NCBI RefSeq assembly: GCF_018320785.1
Contig: NW_024571694.1
Location: 1-64,000, forward strand
Length of the DNA: 64,000 nucleotides
Source of the DNA: Cheilinus undulatus
Lineage: Eukaryota > Chordata > Actinopteri > Labriformes > Labridae
Direction of reading: 5' to 3'
In this document: piece after piece, positions 45,541 to 57,294 of the stretch
Position numbering within the stretch: position 1 is the stretch's first letter
Layout: each line of letters starts with the position of its first letter
Translations under genes and position numbers: made by a program
The notes under the pieces: generated by a model
Told to the model about the DNA's origin: nothing
The model's database searches: none
What the model saw: the letters and a program-made list of their open reading frames with translations, nothing else

Positions 45541-45715
45541 GGTACATCTAAAAAAATTAGAATATCATGAAAAAGTTCAATATTTTTTGTCTCTCATGTC
45601 AGAAAGTGAAACCCATATATTATATAGACTCATTACACATAGAGTGAAATATTTCAAGCCTTTATTTTTTGAAATGTTGATGATTATGGCTTACAGATAA
45701 TGAAAACCCAAAACT
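45541..45715. repeat. Solo inverted-repeat remnant of the Tc1-like A/B family
   Basis: 'ggtacatct' followed by about 170 bases matches the inverted repeats of elements A and B (26001-26190; 28612-28790). No transposase or opposite end follows. It lies ten bases after the end of Tc1-like C. Confidence 0.85.
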
Positions 45716-48055
45716 GATCATGTTATTTAACTGTCAGTGTCACATGTTCACTTTATGAAATGGTCACAGAAATATTGTCAGTATTTAACCAAATCGAAAT
45801 CACACTTGTTTACGATGTCTGCTTTATTTAATCTGTGATAAATATCAGAGGACTTAACAATTTGTTGTTCTTTTCCTTTTAAAACCAGCCATGTTAATTG
45901 GACATCATGTGACAATTACAGCTTTTAACCATTATCTGGCAGCTTTGTCACAACAGGATGTGTTTTTTTAAGCCAGGGCAAAGAGCAACACTGAAAACTT
46001 TCAGTGACAAAAGACATGTTTTCACTCTTCTCCTGATCTGCTTCAGCATGGTTTTTGCCATTGTTACTGGACCATATTTCTTTTTAAAACAAGAGCAGCA
46101 TACCAAAACAAAAGCTTGTCTTGGCATAGAACACATTTTTGCATGTCCCCTGACTGGCTTTGGCATCAATTTCATTCACAGAGAAGCTCCACCATTAACA
46201 ATCAAATGCTGGCCTTACACCCGAGGGCTTTGCTAAAACTCTTAAAAGACTCTAAAAAGACTGACATCTGAGACCCTCTCACATCTAAAGACAATTTGTC
46301 AGCAAGTCTCTGAGAATTTAGTCTAAGATTTTGCAAAGACTGTGGGTCACTAACTACAAGACTAGAATACGATTCTCTTGAGATAATTACCCATGATGCA
46401 TCTGGTAGAAATTCACAACAACAATTTTAGAGCAGAGAACAAGATGTAGAAGGAGATGGAGGTTGAATTTATAATCCAATGTTTTTAAATCATTTACATC
46501 GAGTAGAATTTTTTATGTTACTGCAAAAACCGAGATACTATCCAAGAAACACTTCAGAATAGAAGAAGTACCATATGAAAACACAAGTTGTCTCACCACA
46601 GAAACAAACTGCTCAGGCTTTTACTTTGAAAATCCTGGTACCTGTCATGTCAGCCTGGAATAAATTGACAGACAAGGTACACAAAGAGCTATGCGCTGAC
46701 ATTCAGCAGCTCTAGATTGATCTACGCTCGCATTCATGTTTTGAAAAATGAAGTGAATTAATGTGCTTATGCAACACCAGCTCACATTGGTCGTGGATGA
46801 CGGTCGCGTCACTGAGAAACACAATTTGCATACAACCAGACTTAAGACTTACAATATCAAATACGTTTAATATTATAGTAACACCAAGACTGAAGAAAGA
46901 CCAACTTAACCCTTGGAGCATTTTGAGGACCAAAAGTGACATTTTAGTTGTTTCCATCTGTTCGGCTCTCAATATACCGCTCAGTTTAAAAGCTAACTGT
47001 ATGAAATTTTGCCACTATTTTTTTCCATTTTTATTTCCTAATTCCAAAATCCTGTCTGCTAGAAGTGTATAGAAAAGGAGATTTGCATCACACTGACACT
47101 CTTTCACCTCGTGACCAAATTTGCCCCATTGACTCCCATTATAACCACATATTTTTCATATACTATAATCCTGACATATTATGATACTTTTTCCATTAAT
47201 ACCTAATAAAACTAAGCCTCTCCCTTCAAAATATAGGGAAAACATGTTTAAAGTGTAATGACCCCCTTTAACCACCAGAGGCATCACATAAAGTTTTAGG
47301 GAAATTTTAGTGAAGGCCTGGATTTCTTACCTTGCAAAATGCATAGCAATAATAAATCTGAACACCATAAAATGGTTTTGATTTATTAGCACTGATATAA
47401 AATAGTGGTGTGAATATGGTAAAAACAAAAAAAAAACAAAAAAAACAAAACAAAAAAAAACATAAACATAGCCCATTTGACCTAGGATTTTTCGATTGTC
47501 ACACACAAACACATAGAGACAAACATGCCTGTGCAGGGTCCTTCTGTGTCAAGAGGGAATTCCCTCCCTAATTGGGCCTGACTCTCAGATGAATCCTCAC
47601 TGCTGGTAAAATCCACCTTAGTGGGGCAGCTTAACTAGAAATTCCATAACAATTGTTCATTTTGTGATACGAGCATGAACTTTGGCACAGTTATAGCCAA
47701 AGGCATTCCCAAAAGAAACCTGGATATGGAGGCATCAAGAATTTTCAACATGGCGCCCATGGCAGCCACTTTTCAAAATGGCCACCAATGACAACCATTT
47801 TCTCATCAATTTTCATTTTAAGAATAGATATTTACTGATATTAAGGACCTAATCAGTTTCATTTGTCTACCATACCATTGGAGAGGGTGGAGGTTAGGTG
47901 AGAAACTGGTGGGGCTTAGATCAGAAATGGGTGTGGCTTAAATAGGGATTGTTTTATTTTTGCAATTTCATTTGACACATAGAAACTGAAAAGAAGGAAT
48001 GGAAATTGATTTTTTTTTGTTTTTAAGCCTGAAATTGATACACTTTGAACAAAAG
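45716..48055 (+). other. Unassigned intron region of gene B
   Basis: No exon or known element was identified. Bases 47405-47465 are A-rich with scattered C. Bases 47640-47830 match 955-1150 in reverse complement, so they belong to a dispersed or fold-back repeat that also sits at the start of both duplicate copies. Confidence 0.45.
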
Positions 48056-49007
48056 TTGTTACCTGCTATATTTTGTTTATTAGAAAATTAGAGACACCTC
48101 AGAATTGAGATTCAGATCAATTCTTTTGATCTCAAGAGTAAGAGAACCATTTCAAATTTACACTATGTTTTATATGAACTTGAAACTTAAATTAAGGTTC
48201 AGATCAGTGTTTTTATTACAAGACTGAAAGAACTTTTTACATTTTACACTAAGTTTTATATAAACTTGAACTTGGACTGAGTTTAGGATCAATATTTTTG
48301 ATCACAAGAGTAAAAGAACTATTTACAATTTACCCCAAGTTTTACATAAACTTGAACTTGAAATAACCTTCAGTGAAGCAATGAAAACTTTTTTTTGTTA
48401 TTTTTCTGGGAGAGGGAGGGAAAAGGAGAGTGAGGGGAGTGAGGTGTTTTTTAAGCAATGTATAAAATGAGGTTAAAAAATGAAAAGAGAGGGAAAGCGC
48501 TTCTGTCCGTCACAGCAGTCTATTCAACATTCTCCTTCACAGAAACAAAGGGATGTACAGTTTAATTCAGCTTTTTGCACTTGCACTGCCTCACACAACT
48601 CTTCTTACAAAAATTGACTATGCCATTTAATTCCTGTGCGATCTGTACACCATCCGAGTAACTACATGAAGTCATGTAAAGCCCCAAGGCTGCTTTGGCA
48701 CATCCTGTCACTTCAGGTGCGGCTATCTAACTACATCTAAATATGCATAATATCAACTAGATGTGGGACTAACATTATAGCATTTAGGAAACTAAACTAC
48801 GCTACCACTAAACTATCACTAAAAGGAGTAGATTGATACTGACTACAGAAATAATGATGTTAATGGCTAATGTATTTAGCTGACACTGAACCCTATGCTG
48901 AGTTTCACAGCAGCGGTGTCACCAGTGTGTCCTGGCTGTGCTTCGACATCCACTCTATTACATTGTCTGTGACACATGACTATTGTCATAATAATTGTTC
49001 TTCAATT

Positions 49008-51170
49008 TTGAATCTCTTAAATATGATCTGCTGAAACAAGACTGGAACAATGTCTATGTCAGTGACATAGATGAAGCCTATGACACATTCATATCAATAA
49101 TAACAGCTCTCTATGAAAAAAAATTGTCCTCTGGTAAAGAAACTAGTGAAACACAAACTTGCAGAAAAGCCATGGTTAACCAAAGGTATATTAAATGCAT
49201 GCAAGAAGAAAAATTTATTGTATAAAGACTTTCTCAAGAAAAGAAGCAGAAGCAAAATACAAGACCTATAAAAATAAACTAACAGGAATTATGAGAACCA
49301 GCAAAAAGAAGTATTACAGTAACTTACTAGAGGAAAAAGGAATAAAAAATACATGGAAGGTACTGAATGACATTATTAAAAAAGGAAAAACAATGATGGA
49401 TAAGAGCTTACTTCATAACTATTCAACATATCTAGTTGTGACACAGAAACAAAGGGATGTAATGACTTCTTTGTTGGTGTTGGTCCTGGTCTAGCCAGAG
49501 ACATTGCAAACACTATGCAATATGAATGAAGTTGCGATCTGTAAATCCTTAACTACATGTAAGTTGAATCTATGTTCTTGAAGGGAACCAGTGAAAAAGA
49601 AATTATTGACATTGTTAACAAGCTCAAGAGCAAGAAGTCAACAGACTCAATGATTTTGATATGTTGTTGTGGGACTAACATATCATTGAATGTGTGGTGA
49701 AACTCTCACTATAGTAATCAGTCTCTAAAAAGTAGATTTTTTACTCAAAAATAATGATGTTAATGCCAAAGTCATTATATGACACTGAAATAGACCCTAT
49801 GCTGAGTTTCAAATTACAGGCCTGTTTCCCTATTGTCACAATTCCACTCTAAGATATTGAAAAACTATTCTATACAGGGTTAGATGATTTCATTCACAAA
49901 ATTCTTCATCCTCCTTTATTATGTGTGATAAGAAATATGGTTTCAGAGAAAGAACAACATCCATTTTGAAAAATGGACTTTATGTTGAAATTCAGGATGC
50001 CTCCATATCCAGTTTTCTTTTGAATGCGGCATAACTGTAGGCATATTTCATGCTAGATCTGAAAAAGCTTTTGACACAATTGATCATGACCTATTTATTA
50101 ATAAAACTACAGAAATATGGAATTAGAGGTCTAGCACTTTCCTAGATATCCAGCTATTTACACACACACAGAAATCAATATATACAAAAGCTGGAACAGT
50201 AAATCACAGACCTGAAGAACAGTGAAGTGTGGATGAATGCCTCAGGGCTCGGTGCTGGGTCCACTGTTGTTCATTCTCTACATTAATAATATATGTGAGT
50301 TCTTAAAAACACTACAAATCATTTTATTTGCAGATGACACTAACTTGCTTTGCTGTGGAGATAATTTGGAACAACTTTTGGATACAGTGGCAGATGAATT
50401 AAAGAAACTGAAGACGTGGTTTGACTCAAATAAACTCACATTAAATCTAGCCAAACCAAATTCACAATATTTGGAAATCGGACAATTAACTCACAAAAGA
50501 AACTCATGATTGATAACACAGAAATAGAGAGGGTGAATGAAATAAAATTCCTTGGAGTCATAATTGACAGTAAACTATCCTGGAAGTCACATATACAGTA
50601 CATCTCAGCTAAAATAGCTAAGTCAATTGCAGTATTACATAAAGTCAAGTATCTTATAAACCAGTCATCACTATACACCTTGTACTGTTCCTTCATTCTT
50701 CTATACATTACCTACTGTGTGGATGTGTGGGGGAACACATACAAAACAAACACAGAAACAATTTTCAAACTTCAAAAGAGAGCAATAAGAAGAGTAAATA
50801 ACAGCACCAACAGAGAACCATCAAACCCACTCTTCATCAAACTGAAAGCACTAAAATTCAAGGACTTGGTCAACCTCAAAACAATTCTAATCATGCACAA
50901 AGCAAATCAAGATCAGCTACCACAGGGCATCCAAAAGTTGTTTCAAAAAAGAAAAAACAAGCACAATCTCAGAGGAATATGCTGTTTTTCAAAAAACAGC
51001 TGGTAGATACAAAGCAAAAACACACTGTATATCAGTTAAAGGAGTTAATCTGTGGAACAACTGCAGCGAAGAAATGAAAACCAGCAGATCACTTAATAAG
51101 TTCAAACAAATTTATATCAATCTCATCCTGAATGGATACAAGAAAGAAATGGATACATAGATTTAGAACA
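49008..51170 (+). pseudogene. LINE remnant, longer form with interleaved stretch (copy B)
   Basis: Equivalent of 1170-2245 but with more of the element. Bases 49008-49440 encode the linker before the RT (YDLLKQDWNNVYVSDIDEAY, then KYYSNLLEEKG). About 49440-50260 is a mixture of LINE and flank sequence (see findings), with readable LINE scraps such as FGRERTTS-like and AFDTIDHD. From 50237 the RT is clear (MPQGSVLGPLLFILYINNI, then FADDTN) and runs to the C-terminus with frame changes at about 50450 and 50990. The order is that of a CR1/Jockey-type RT; the clade is not fixed. Confidence 0.75.
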
Positions 51171-51469
51171 TAAAGCAATGTGCCTTTTTAGCGATGCACC
51201 TTCTTTCCTTCTGTTTTGTTCTCCTACACATGGCTCCGACAGATTAAATTATTAAAAACACAACAATGAAGGGGTAGGACTAGATAAGTTTAATCAACTT
51301 CATCCTACACCCTTTCAAACAAGGTATGATTATCTATGTTGTTATAGAGTTGTCTCTTTAGTTATTTATTTATTTATTTTTTCCTGACTAAACACTTTGT
51401 ATATTTTACCTATTTTTGTTCTTTCTTTTAACCTGTTCAAATAAACAAATAAATGAAAATGAAATAAAT

Positions 51470-51946
51470 GAAATATATACACACACACCCATACAATCAG
51501 ACATACAAACATATACACACACCCATACATTCAGACATACAAACATATACACACAAACCTATACATTCAGACGTACAAACATATACACACACACCCATAC
51601 AATCAGACATACAAACATATACACACACACTCATACATTCAGACATACAAACATATACACACACACCCATACATTCAGACATACAAACATATACACACAC
51701 ACCCATACAATCAGACATACAAACATATACACACACACTCATACATTCAGACATACAAACATATACACACACACCCATACATTCAGACATACAAACATAT
51801 ACACAGACATACAAACATATACACACAAACCTATACATACAGACATACAAACATATACACACACCTATACATTCAGACATACAAACATATACACACACAC
51901 ACACCCATACATTCAGACATACAAACATATACACACACACCCATAT
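51470..51946. repeat. CA-rich minisatellite (copy B)
   Basis: The same array as 2541-3364 but about 340 bases shorter. It creates long open frames on both strands that are not genes. Confidence 0.95.
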
Positions 51947-52832
51947 ATTGGTTAAATACAGACACACATAGACTGATCTGCAGGTAGAGAACAGAGGGGA
52001 AAATACGCTCTCTGTATTCTTTGCTATATCTGTGCGAATGGAAGACAAAACTACAAGAAAAGAGCAAAAAGCACTCCTCTGCACAAGACAAGCTGTTGGT
52101 GTGGCTTTGTGCCCTGATTTCAACAAGAACAGTGCCTAGATCGGAGTAAACAGCAGCAGTCCTACTGCGACATCCAAGCTAACAGCCAACAGGAGACAAT
52201 CCCCACCACCATGATCGGAAAAACATGCCGAAACAGACCGGGAGTGGAGAGAGAACATTTTTTTCTGTCACAGAAAGCTTTCAGTGTTGCTCTCTGCGCT
52301 TGTTTGAATTTAGACACGTCTGGTTCAGACAGAAGTGCCGCTCGGCTCAGTCCCAGCTAATGACAGACCTGCTAGTCATTAGCTGAGACACAACAACTCA
52401 TTAGCTGTATACAACAAGTAACCCTTCCCCCTTAACTATCACATTGTCATGCCAAAGCAGGGAGCAGAAAAGTGGCATCTTCATTTTCTTTCGCAGAAAG
52501 CTTTCTGTGTTGCTCTCAGTGCTAGCTGTGATAAGGAAATGTGTTGTTCTGGCTAAGGCCAAGCTTACGTTCAGCTAGTCCACAAGCATTTACGCAAGTT
52601 CCCTTTTCCCCCTCAGCTATCACACAGTCATGCCAAAGCAGCTCAGCAGAGGAGTAAAAACATCTTTCCTAACATGAAAAGCTTATTTGGTTGTTTTATT
52701 CTTTGTTATACAGAAATGTGGCCCAGTTCTGGTGAAACAGGCTAAAGCTATATCTGAGTATTTAGAGCAGTGGAGGCAGCCATAACAGGGCTTTCAGCAC
52801 AACTAAACCCCGCCCATAGAGCGACTCTGTAT
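51947..52832. other. Non-coding, shared with copy A
   Basis: Nearly identical to 3365-4249. No gene is seen. Confidence 0.5.
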
Positions 52833-52840
52833 GTATAAGC

Positions 52841-53309
52841 CAGGGCTTGACATTTACACCCGCCAATTAGCCAAATGCGGGTGGATTTCGGCCATGGCGG
52901 GTAGCAGCGTGACTCACTGTAACGACGGTGGGTTGAATTTATTAGTGTCACAACTTGAGCTTCACTCTGAAAGTGTTTGTCTGTTAGCCCTTATGATTTA
53001 GGCTTGTTACATAGAGGCCATTTGGCACCTAAAGGCTCAAATTTCCCTCCTGAGTATCAGAAAAGTGGCTGGTTTCTTCATCCATTTGTGCGTTTTTACG
53101 CAGTGCCAAGGGCTTTGATGCTGTATGACGCGACACTCACAGACATATACGGACACACACTCGCACTGACATGTTGGTTAGACTGAAGGCTTCTTTCTGT
53201 TTAGGGAAAATGTTTCAGAATTTGCAGGATAAACTCAGACCTGAACTTTATCCTTCTACTTTAAAGCGCTTCTCTATCTATGGATGATCAGTGCGTCAGC
53301 ACCGTTTAG

Positions 53310-53344
<35 letters not shown>

Positions 53345-54060
53345 CCAGCTGTGTGTCTCTGTCACTCGTGCAAGTCAGGGCGGGCGGGGTGTCTAAATAT
53401 TGTTTGATTAATACTCCATCTATATTCTTTGTTTGATGAAGGCGATCTAAATGATAAAAACCTCCGCAAAGGTGCACATACTTTAAATGTCATTGAAATT
53501 TTTAAACGTTTGTATATTCAGGGTTAATTAAAAATTTGCCATAAATCGATAATTAATGGTTATAAAAGATGAGAGAAACTCTGAAACTTTAAATCAGTTC
53601 ACTGAGGCAGTGAGAAACAGAGGCAGAAGGATAAAAGTCTGTAACTGATCACTTAGGGGTCAAACAGAATTCAACTTAATGGTGATTTTTTTTTTCCTTC
53701 TTATTTTATACATCGGTTGTTTAATGTTCTCCAAATGTGAGCTTCACCACCAAATGTAAGTCATCTATTATTTAAGGAGATATTGTAATTAGTATTAGAC
53801 ACATGTATGAAAACATTTCCTCCATACAGTATAGAGCAGAGGACAGGAGAAGTTGGACACTTAATATTCTCTGGTGGAGATTTGTCAGAGTGAAAATTAG
53901 AGATGTTCTTGTAATCTGCTGTAGTTTTTCCTAATAAACAGCCGATAAATAGTATTTTAATATTAGCATAAACTTAATATCCATAAAGAAAATAAAAATC
54001 TAAGAGTCTTGACTCTTAGATGACTGTCTCTAACAGTCTGACCCATATCTCAGTAGTGTG
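52841..54060. mobile_element. hAT-like element, right end deleted (copy B)
   Basis: The left end 'cagggcttgacat' follows gtataagc (52833-52840), as in copy A. The internal sequence runs to 54060 and then joins sequence equivalent to 5948 of copy A. The right inverted repeat, its target duplication and about 240 bases of flank are missing. A (GT)n run lies at 53311-53342, longer than in copy A. Confidence 0.8.
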
Positions 54061-54145
54061 CCATTTGTGTATGTCAATTTTAAGGTATGCCCGAGGGTTA
54101 AAACTGCTAAAATCGAGTCTTATGACCACCTTACACCTAACAACT

Positions 54146-55360
54146 AGAAGTTGTCTGGTTTTAGAGCAGGTCACAGCACTGAGATGGCCCTCCTCAAGGT
54201 CACCAATGATTTGTTTTTAGCAGCAGATAGAGGGGAGGGAGCCATTTTAATTCTTTTAGATCTCAGCGCAGCTTTTGATACCATTGATCACATTATTTTA
54301 ATAGAACGTCTTAGAGACTGGATGGGCATCAGGGACACTGCACTTAGCTGGTTTTATTCTTATCTTTTAGAGCGAACCTATGCGGTCACCATAGGTAACC
54401 ACTCCTCCTCTACCTCTACCCTTACCTGTGGTGTACCCCAAGGTTCAGTTTTAGGCCCCATTTTATTTTCTATTTATATGCTGCCCCTTGGTCAAATCAT
54501 TAAGAATTATAAAGTCTCCTTTCACTGCTACGCAGACGACACACAGATATACCTGCCCCTGAGACCTGAGGATCCTAGAAGCCTAGCTGCTGTCATTGAC
54601 TGTCTAAATGATATTAACTGCTGGATGGCACAAAACTTTCTACAACTCAATAACTCCAAATCCGAAATCATTCTTTTCAATATTCCAAACTCTCCCAATA
54701 CAATCACAAACAGCCTTGGTCCTTTGTCCACAAACATTAAATCAACAGCTCGAAATCTAGGGTTAGAATTTGACTCCAACCTCACCTTCACAACACACAT
54801 CAATAAAGTTATACAGTCATGCTTTTTTCATTTACGCACAATTGCCAAAATAAAACCAATTCTCCACCAGACAGATTTGGAAAAGGTAATCCATGCTCTC
54901 ATTTTTTCCCGTCTGGACTATTGCAACTCTCTCCTGTCAGGTCTCTGCCAAAAATCCCTCTCTCGCCTTCAACTGGTTCAAAATGCAGCAGCTAGGCTTC
55001 TCACTGGTCTTAACAGACGACATCACATCACCCCGATTTTAGCATCTTTACACTGGCTACCCGTTACTTTTAGAATTGATTTTAAGATTTTACTTATTAC
55101 TTTTAAAGCACTGAAGGGTCTGGCTCCAGAATATATTACAGAACTTTTATTCCCTATGTCCCAGCCCGCAGCCTCAGATCCTCGGTGGGAACCTCCTGGT
55201 CGTTCCAAAGTCGAGACTCAAATCTAAGGGTGACAGGGCCTTCTCCATCAGAGCCCCTCGACTTTGGAACGACCTGCCCGAGGAGATAAGGCATGCAGAA
55301 TCATTGACATCTTTTAAATCACTTCTTAAAACTCATTTTTATAGAGTGGCTTTTATGTGA
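54146..55360 (+). pseudogene. L2 ORF2 reverse-transcriptase region
   Basis: The frame opens inside the RT: SGFRAGHSTEMALLKVTNDL, then LLDLSAAFDTIDH (first catalytic region), GVPQGSVLGPILFSIYMLPL and CYADDTQIYL (YADD). The C-terminal domain holds RLDYCNSLLSG and LQLVQNAAARLLT. A frameshift between about 55160 and 55200 ends the long frame at 55227. The proper C-terminus (FSIRAPRLWNDLPEEI) follows in another frame to a TGA near 55360. Endonuclease and ORF1 are absent, so the copy cannot move by itself. Confidence 0.9.
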
Positions 55361-56015
55361 TGTCGTCTCATCTTCGTCTCATCTTCTTATTTAATTTTTA
55401 TAATTTTTATCCTCTCACAGATTCTTACATATTCTAGTTTAATTTCCTCTTAATCTCTCCTTTACTGCTTCCCCTTATGTTTACCTCTGTTATAATACTT
55501 ATCAATTTTACTGCTTTTACAGTTTTAGAGCTTGTTTCACCCTGTTTTAATATCTGTTTTGCCCTCTTATTTACATTTTACTGTTTCTCTTTTAATTTCT
55601 TATGTCTTTAATTTTGGTCCTCTCGGTCTCAGCCTGTGTAGCTGGGTTCCTGCTTTGCCTGGGTTCCTATCATTTTATGCTTTGCCTGGGTTCCTATCAT
55701 TTTATGGTACTGATGTCTGTGTCTTGCCTGCATCCTGATGTTCATGATGTCTTAGCTGTGCAGTTCATGTCTGCACTCTGATTGACGTCTGTGATGTCTT
55801 AGTTTGCATGGCATCACAGGTCATCTAGGTTTGGTTCTATATTGTCGCTCTTTATCGATGTAGATGAATTATTATCTGTCTAGATGTCACGTTCTGTTTC
55901 TGTCTTTTGTCTGGGTTGTTGCTTTGTTTTTGTACTTGCTTCTGCACTTGTCAAAGCACTTTGTAAACCCATGTTTTTAAAAGTGCTATACAAATAAAGT
56001 TATTATTATTATTAT
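54146..56015 (+). mobile_element. L2-type LINE, 5'-truncated, specific to copy B
   Basis: Inserted within sequence otherwise shared with copy A. It is flanked by an aacaact duplication (54139-54145 and 56017-56023; eight bases if the preceding t is counted), while copy A has a single aacaact at the matching place. It ends with an (ATT)n tail (56000-56015) typical of L2 elements. It holds the RT and C-terminal part of ORF2 and about 650 bases of 3' UTR. Confidence 0.93.
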
Positions 56016-56023
56016 TAACAACT

Positions 56024-57294
56024 GAGACCACAGGAGCGACCTGCAACTTCAGCAAGACTCCCATGATTTTACTCTGACTGTGGAATTTTGTCTGCGACTT
56101 TGAAATTAGAGGAAAAGTCGTTAGATGTAAAGCCGCCATTAGGCAGGGGTTACCTGCACAAGAGTAGCACATGTGCACAATGTCATTTGTTGCTCTGATT
56201 GGCCCATCATGAATATTACAGACCATTACTCCAATTACCTTTTCAACTTTTTGAAAAGTCCTGCCCTTCCCAAACACTTTCTATGGGAGCTTTCCCAGAT
56301 GAATGTCAAATACATTCATGCAATGGAAACATAAGTTGATGTGGTGTGTCAGGTTAGCTGTTTCATGCCATCAGGGCTTTATCTTTTAAACTTTTGGGTT
56401 CTTTCAATTCTCAACCCAGACATAAAGGGCAACACAGTTACACCCCCCAAAAACAAATCACTCTGCCAGAACACACAATTCAGTCTGACATTTCAACAGG
56501 CATCCCAAGTAATTGGAGACAGCCATATACTTGGTTTAAAACTAGTCTCTTTTTTATCTACCCAAATAACACCAAAACTTGGATTATCCACAAGTAGCAG
56601 GACAGCTGGCCATACAAATTCACTATCAGGTACCATGAAAGCTTTTCCAGAGGAATGTGAAGTATTTCATACATTATCACTGTGAGCTGACAGTCATTCC
56701 CTCATATCACCTGTAGCTAAAGCTCAACTAACTCAAGTCCTTCAAACATCAGAACATTAGTCCTAATGAGGACAAAGCTGGAATGACTTTTCAGACTGAC
56801 ATTATATAACATTCAACATGTTGCATTCACAATTCAGCACCATCTATTCCACAACATACTGATGTCTGTCATACATATATAACAATTTACTAAACTTTTT
56901 TTGGCAAAGAGCACTCAACATCCATTATCATTACTAAAATTATTCAACTTTTTTTAAATCCTGCATTAGTCTTTCTGTGCAGGCCTTTTGACAATAATCA
57001 ACTTGTTTCATAGATTATATTCTTTAACTTTTCAAAAATATCCTGCATTTTTCATACATATATTTTTCATCTTTTCAGAGGCAGCATTATCAATTGAATG
57101 ACAACTTGTGCATCATGCAGCTGTCACAGTGTATTATCTTCAAAGATTGCTCTCTGTAATTCATATTACCGTTTAACATTGTGATATGCAGAACAATTAC
57201 AATGAAACTGCTATATGGGAATGAATATTTTTAAACATTGCTCTAAACATTGCTCTATTTTTTTATTTTTTTTTTTTTTTTTTTTTTATTACAG
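56024..57294 (+). other. Intron before the copy-B GIMAP exon
   Basis: Shared with 6023-7297 of copy A. No exon is seen. It ends in a very long T tract (about 57257-57287) and 'attacag', the acceptor of the exon at 57295. The T tract is longer than in copy A. Confidence 0.6.
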
